Assembly (NCBI GenBank): GCA_023334545.1
Contig: JAADVB010000002.1
Location: 62,001-126,000 of the forward strand
Length of the DNA: 64,000 nucleotides
Origin: Salisapilia sapeloensis
Taxonomy: Eukaryota; Oomycota; Peronosporomycetes; Peronosporales; Salisapiliaceae
Direction of reading: 5' to 3'
In this document: piece after piece, positions 59,314-64,000 of the stretch
How positions within the stretch are numbered: the first letter of the stretch is position 1
Layout: each line of letters opens with the position of its first letter
Notes under the pieces: generated by a model
The model's input: the letters and a program-made list of their open reading frames with translations, nothing else
Told to the model about the DNA's origin: nothing
Database searches by the model: none
Made by a program: the position numbers and the translations under genes

Positions 59314-62300
59314 TTAAAACCACATGGATGTGTTCTCTTTTCGCGTCGATAGCACTCGGGACTGACGAGAATAACGTCTCGAGTTGTGCGCTCGGTCGAT
59401 GGTGGCAACTGCTTTCTGGAGAAATTCGCCAACTTGAATCGTCTTGTCAGAAGCACGCAAGATCGACGGGTAACCTGCTTTCTTTGCCAGTAAGTTGCCT
59501 ACTAGTCGCGCACAACGACCATTTCCGTCGTGGAAAGGATGGATGTAGAAAACCAGGACTGCAAATGCATAGTACGCTCGTAGCAAAGGTCTCTTGCGCC
59601 ACACCTGCTCGTCATTTACCACGCGCAGACAATGCTCCAGTGCTTTTTCTATCTCTGCTACTGGCAAAAAGACACGATAGATTCGAGCAGACGCATATCC
59701 GACTGCGGATTCAACACGCGTGACACCAGCTTGACAACTAGTTTCCGGGAGTAGACATTTGTGGATGGAATAGAGCTGCTCAAGAGTCAGCATAGACGCT
59801 GTGTCTTGCACAATGCCATTTAATACTTCCGTCAGCCTCTGTCTCGTCATAGAAGAAGCCTTGGACGTTGCTTTCGTATCATGAGCAGCTCCGATAGAGT
59901 CATAGATTTCACTTGATGTAAAGACAGACCCTTCGATATCGTTTGTGTAGTGCTCTAGCAGCGTAGACCGCTTATGAAACTTGTCATATTCCAGTCCCAA
60001 CTGCGCTTGAAGCTATGTGAATTGTAGAATAAGTATATATAAGTCTAGATAGAAAGTATGTATGGTAGATAGAGCACCTCATGGATTTCGAGGAAGATAG
60101 GTGATAGTGGAGCATCCTCACGATTAAAGTAGGAAAGACCTGTAAATATGCATTGTCAGGAATAGAAATGCTTGTGGTAACTTGGAGGACATACCTGACG
60201 ATTGTACGTTTTGCTTTGTCGGATTCGGAGTAGCATTTGCAGGCACTTGGATCTGTTTCCCAGGATGCATGTGACCTACCATCCTAACTGTCAGTCCATT
60301 TCACAAAGCATAAGGATCGTGCAGTTCTACCAGGAACGTTGTACTTGCAGAGAACGCAGTCGGTGGTCTCTTTCGGTGATGACTGTGGCTCTGTCTCTTT
60401 CTTGCTTACATCTCGTGGACTACTGTTTCCACTCGACATATCTTCATCCGATTCCATACCCTTTGGATCGGCTATTTTATCCACCGTCGCCACGAGTTTG
60501 GATACGTCGAGGAAGATCGTGCCTTCTGGTGGACTAACAGCATGCAAGTAGTGTACATAGTATTGAAGATGTACAAGCAGTTCCTGTCGCGTTCGAATGC
60601 GTCCTTGACAGCTTCGGAGGATGTAGGCAGGATCCCATACTTTCCATTCGGTATAAAACGGTGTTTGGAAGTCTTTATTCTCCAGCAAACGTGTCAACGA
60701 TCGTAGTAGAGGCACAGCAGCAGAATGATCTTCACTGCTCATAGAGACCGCGAGCGAGTGAACAAAGTCCCATAGTCCCCACTCAAGTGCCAACTCCGTC
60801 GTGTCACTCACAACCATATCTTCTTTGCTACTAGTCGTATCAATCAGCTCACCATTCGCAGTGATAGCATTATCCAATAGACGACAATACTGCCATCGAG
60901 GCACTTCGGCAAAGTTATTCGAGACACTCGTGAGCTGCTGCTTTAACCCTGCCAACGTCGTCACGGATCGCAAGAGACGCTGTACGCGCCTCACTTCACT
61001 CGGGTCTTCTGTCAGCTCTTCTGTGGTGTACCAAGACAAGACAGCGATGGCAGACATGTTAAGAATCATTGGCGCTGAGAAAGATGTTTGTAAAGCTGCT
61101 CGACGAGCTAGAGGAAGGAGGAAGTAGTGGCTTTGCGTAGTGGACGGAAGAGATAGCCACTCTGGTTGTTGCGTACTGTACACTTGTCCGACATGACCTT
61201 GGCCTGGATCGACAAGGAAAGAGGAGGCAGCACGTCGGAAGGCTTGCAGTGGATCAGAAGCGAGTGGTGTGTTGCCACTACTGTGCTGATTCGCGGATGA
61301 AAACGTGTAGCGATGGCTGTGCAAGGATGATGTTGCTGCAAGAGTCGAAGATCGAGCGTGTTTGTGCCATACGCTGTGTGCGACAAGGACACAAGTATCG
61401 GACGTACCGTCTGTAGTCGGACAAAAGACTTGGCCCATGGTCCATCGGTCTCGCGTGACAGCGCGCAGAGAGAACTCGAGGGCAGAGTAGAGTGTATTGG
61501 AATCGATTTGATCTGTTGGAAGGATAGCGTTGTTCCCATTTATGGACGCGTGGTTGGCAGCTAGTAATTTCGCAACTTCATTGTGTGCAAAATCAATTGC
61601 TTCCGACAAGGCAGACGTTCCCCATCGATCCAGTAAATTCACCTGTACACCACAATCGACAAGGTACTGTGCGACCTCCAATTGTCCTTCTGCACTAGCA
61701 ATATGGAGAAGTGTACGTAAATCATAGTCTTGGACATCAACATGCACTCTGGACGGAACGAGTGCACGCAACTGCGTTATATCACCACTTTTCGCTGCTC
61801 GAAATGCCTGTGTAATGTGTTGATCGTCCGTAGCTTCCATCTTGGTGGTCGAGATAGCCTGGTTTTCATACTGACGAAGAAGTTCGACGATTGCAGTCAT
61901 GCTTTTGTCCATGGCGACGGCCATTGGCGTTCGACCAGATTGATCTACAACGTGAACATCAACTCCGGCCGACAGCAAGAGCTCTACGACAGCCACTTGC
62001 CCATGCTCAACAGCTAGATGCAGGGAAGTATGTCCCTTATGGTCCCGAACGTCAAGTTGGACACCATCAAGCCATGCACGTTTAATCTTATCTGTATTTC
62101 CTTCCTTGATGGCATGGAAAAACGATCGTAGGTTCATCTCCAGACTACCCGAGTATCGATCGGATGGAGCTGGCGATGTTCTAGAGTATACTTTTGGTCC
62201 TACATTCTTGTGGAATTTCTGAGGAAGATGCAAGAGCTGAAGGATACGAGGATTCTGGTTGTCAAGTGCACAATCGATAGGAGATCGACCCCAACGATCC

Positions 62301-62580
62301 ACAGCTTCAGCGTTCGCACCCCACTGTAGCAAAAGCTCTACAGCGTCTACCTGACTGTCACTTACAGCAATATGTAATGGTGTACTGGATACAAGGCAGG
62401 AAGGTTACAGTCTATAAGTGTGTCATCTCAAGGGAGGAGCGAGTACCGTTTATCGTAGTCGCCTGCATTGATGTCTGCCCCATGGGCACGCACACGGTGC
62501 ATGAGGTCCAGGTCGCCTTGAGCAGCAGCCCAGCACATGGCCGTTGTCGTAGCAGTGTGGGAGCCTTGAAGGAGCTCCAT
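59314..62580 (-). CDS. ankyrin-repeat, GAF-like and Fic-domain fusion protein (putative AMP-transferase)
   Basis: Exons 62447-62580, 60331-62384, 60195-60275, 60078-60139 and 59314-60012 give 1009 residues. The N-terminal 350 residues hold about six to eight ankyrin units (AMCWAAAQGDLDLMHRVRAH, RTPLHIAVSDSQVDAVELLL, HTSLHLAVEHGQVAVVELLL, RTLLHIASAEGQLEVAQYLV). A GAF-like sensor region follows: RWTMGQVFCPT, GHVGQVYSTQQPEWLSL, HYFLLPLARRAALQTSFSAP. A CVLCKYNVPGHMHPGK linker precedes the Fic domain, whose core HPFHDGNGR (935-943, 59515-59541) is intact. A TNDIEG motif (T800-G805) fits the (S/T)xxxE(G/N) inhibitory helix of class II Fic enzymes. Fic proteins usually transfer AMP to Ser/Thr/Tyr. 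The 55-nt intron 60276-60330 fuses what otherwise look like two genes 13 bp apart. Confidence 0.82.
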
Positions 62581-62845
62581 GCGTTCGTTAGCTCTCGAGT
62601 ACCACGAGCGATTCTTCAAGCGGCAAATTAACAGTTTTATCACACGAATTAATGCTTTTGCACTACTTTTATTTTGTATTTACGTCAATTTGATTGGCCG
62701 ATATAGTTCAATTATTTAATTGTATCAGTACTTTATAAATAAACCAATCATAGACTAGATCGGGTGCAAACAATTGACACAATTAAGCACAATCGAACAG
62801 ATCCGAAAGTATATTCTCGCGACTAAAGCTCCTTTCTCATCCGCC

Positions 62846-63613
62846 ATGCAATCTTCATTGGTAAAACGTCTATCACGGAGAATGTATACGTCCCGAGCTT
62901 CGCCTTTACTAAATTCCATGCTACAGTCCGAAACTAGTGACCTGCAACAACCAAAGCTGTACATTTATGACCATTGCCCGTCATGCGTTCGAGCTCGAAT
63001 GATTTTCGGTTTCAAGCAAGTGCCTCATGAATTGATCTTCATGGCTAACCATGACGAGGCTCAGCCGAAGCAGCTTGTTGGGAAGAAGATTGCACCTATC
63101 TTGCAACTTCCTGCTGAAGATAATCGAGCATTCCCTGAGAGCATGGACATTGTCCAATACGTGGACGAACACTTTGGTGACGGCCCGATCCTCGCGCCAG
63201 CATCCGGTCGAGAAGACCTGAAGAAATGGATCGAGGATTCTGCTCAAACATTCCGTTTGCTGTACCATCCTCGCTTCCACGCTGCTCCATTCGCGGAGTT
63301 TGCTCGCTTCGAGTCTCGCGAGTACTATCGCGTGAAGAAGGAAGATAGCATTGGACCATTTACGAAGGCACTTGACAAGACCCCGGAGCTAGTTGAACAA
63401 GCCAACAAGCATCTGAAGGATCTCAGTGAGCTATTCCATTCCAGCACTTCTGTTAATGGAAGCCTGAGCTACGATGACATTGACATGTTTGGTCGCTTGC
63501 GCACTCTTACGATTGTCAAGGATTTGGAATGGCCATCTAAACTGAAGGACTACTTGGAGTACATGTCGAAAAAAGCAGATGTATTGCTTTTGCACGACAT
63601 GGCAAAAATGTAG
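62846..63613 (+). CDS. glutaredoxin 2 (GrxB)-like thiol oxidoreductase, probably mitochondrial
   Basis: 255-residue protein from ATG 62846; the upstream open frame has no earlier ATG. It follows bacterial Grx2 closely: KLYIYDHCPSCVRARMIFG (active-site C44 and C47), VGKKIAPILQLP, then FPESMDIVQYVDEHF in the thioredoxin-fold half and an all-helical GST-like C-terminal half with SLSYDDIDMFGRLRTLTIV. The first 35 residues are basic and Ser-rich (MQSSLVKRLSRRMYTSRASP), fitting an added mitochondrial presequence. The CPYC site of E. coli Grx2 reads CPSC. It is divergent to the ankyrin-Fic gene with 265 bp between starts. Grx2 is mainly proteobacterial, so transfer is possible. Confidence 0.9.
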   Translation: MQSSLVKRLSRRMYTSRASPLLNSMLQSETSDLQQPKLYIYDHCPSCVRARMIFGFKQVPHELIFMANHDEAQPKQLVGKKIAPILQLPAEDNRAFPESMDIVQYVDEHFGDGPILAPASGREDLKKWIEDSAQTFRLLYHPRFHAAPFAEFARFESREYYRVKKEDSIGPFTKALDKTPELVEQANKHLKDLSELFHSSTSVNGSLSYDDIDMFGRLRTLTIVKDLEWPSKLKDYLEYMSKKADVLLLHDMAKM

Positions 63614-63760
63614 GCGCCAAAGGGCAACTACGCTTGATAATACATAATCAAGTTGAAAGCAAAGAATCGTATATTGTTTTTTTATCGTTTTCTTTATATG
63701 TCATGCAATTAATGAAAAGGTAGATAGCTGTGCTTGTGCGTCGTGCTTGAATGCCCTCAA

Positions 63761-64000
63761 CTACTGTCCGGTGGTCGAGACTTCCTTGAATGATCCCATC
63801 ATGCGTATAATCAGCAAGTACATTGCTGTGCTGTACATGGAGTTGACCCCCTTAATCCAAAAGTTAAGCTCCGCAAGAATGATGCCACTCGGACTGTCTT
63901 CAGCGTTGCAAAACGTACGCCACATAATGAGAGCATAGGCGATGCGACTATTTGGCAAGGTAGTCACACCCAAGTGAGATACGAAAGTGAACCCAACGAA
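63761..64000 (-). CDS. partial membrane-protein gene, C-terminal end only
   Basis: Open on the minus strand from the window edge to a TAG at 63761. The visible 79 residues contain ILAELNFWIKGVNSMYSTAM and YLLIIRMMGSFKEV, with one or two hydrophobic spans. It looks like real coding sequence, but most of the gene is outside the window. I do not recognise the family. Confidence 0.5.
   Translation of the reverse strand, partial: FVGFTFVSHLGVTTLPNSRIAYALIMWRTFCNAEDSPSGIILAELNFWIKGVNSMYSTAMYLLIIRMMGSFKEVSTTGQ

Noticed and set aside
59314..60270. Fic domain as a stand-alone gene starting at ATG 60270
   Set aside because: The ATG is only 13 bp past the ankyrin stop on the same strand, and a normal-sized intron joins the two frames without loss. 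The fused reading is preferred, though not proven.
60288..60330. A 43-nt version of the ankyrin-Fic intron (acceptor CTGACAG)
   Set aside because: It also keeps frame but is shorter than any other intron in the window (49 nt or more); the acceptor 12 bases further gives 55 nt.

Overview
The window looks like nuclear DNA of an oomycete (water mould or white-rust/downy-mildew type). This rests on the gene set: a trehalose phosphate synthase/phosphatase with an N-terminal starch-binding domain, helicase-associated-domain repeats, an oomycete-style C/H zinc-binding protein, a Mutator-like element carrying a Ulp1-like gene, and a flagellar enkurin that implies zoospores. Genes are tightly packed on both strands, with many small introns of about 50-65 nt (GT..AG, donors often GTAC or GTAT) and intergenic gaps often below 250 bp. 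I cannot fix the genus from sequence alone.

Left part (1-23 kb) is an ordinary dense housekeeping region: trehalose synthase/phosphatase (+), GPN2 GTPase (-), tRNA-Pro(CGG) (-), a mitochondrial-type SpoU rRNA 2'-O-methyltransferase (+), Integrator subunit 4 (-), an EF-hand protein (+), a 902-residue unrecognised membrane protein (-), AMP deaminase (-), ornithine aminotransferase (+), SMC6 (-) and a small zinc-binding protein (-). I rebuilt exon structures by hand from splice signals and reading-frame continuity.

Middle part (23-34.2 kb) is decayed and mobile. A von Willebrand A-domain gene on the minus strand lies in two halves (33.75-34.16 kb and 24.2-26.3 kb). They are separated by about 7.45 kb flanked by near-identical 9-bp duplications. 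The insert carries a broken Mutator-like transposase, a broken Ulp1-type peptidase gene, several clusters of CTATGTYG-type short repeats, and a strong foldback hairpin.

Right part (34.4-64 kb) holds an anoctamin-type channel/scramblase (-), a very long BEACH/WD40 protein (+) that starts head-to-head with it, a POT/PTR peptide transporter (-), enkurin (-), an S28 serine peptidase (+), an alpha/beta hydrolase (-), a decayed helicase-associated-domain gene (+), a large ankyrin + GAF-like + Fic fusion (-), and a bacterial Grx2-like glutaredoxin (+). Genes cut by the window edge lie at both ends. The most novel item is the ankyrin-GAF-Fic protein at 59.3-62.6 kb: its ankyrin and Fic parts look like separate genes unless a 55-nt intron is recognised.
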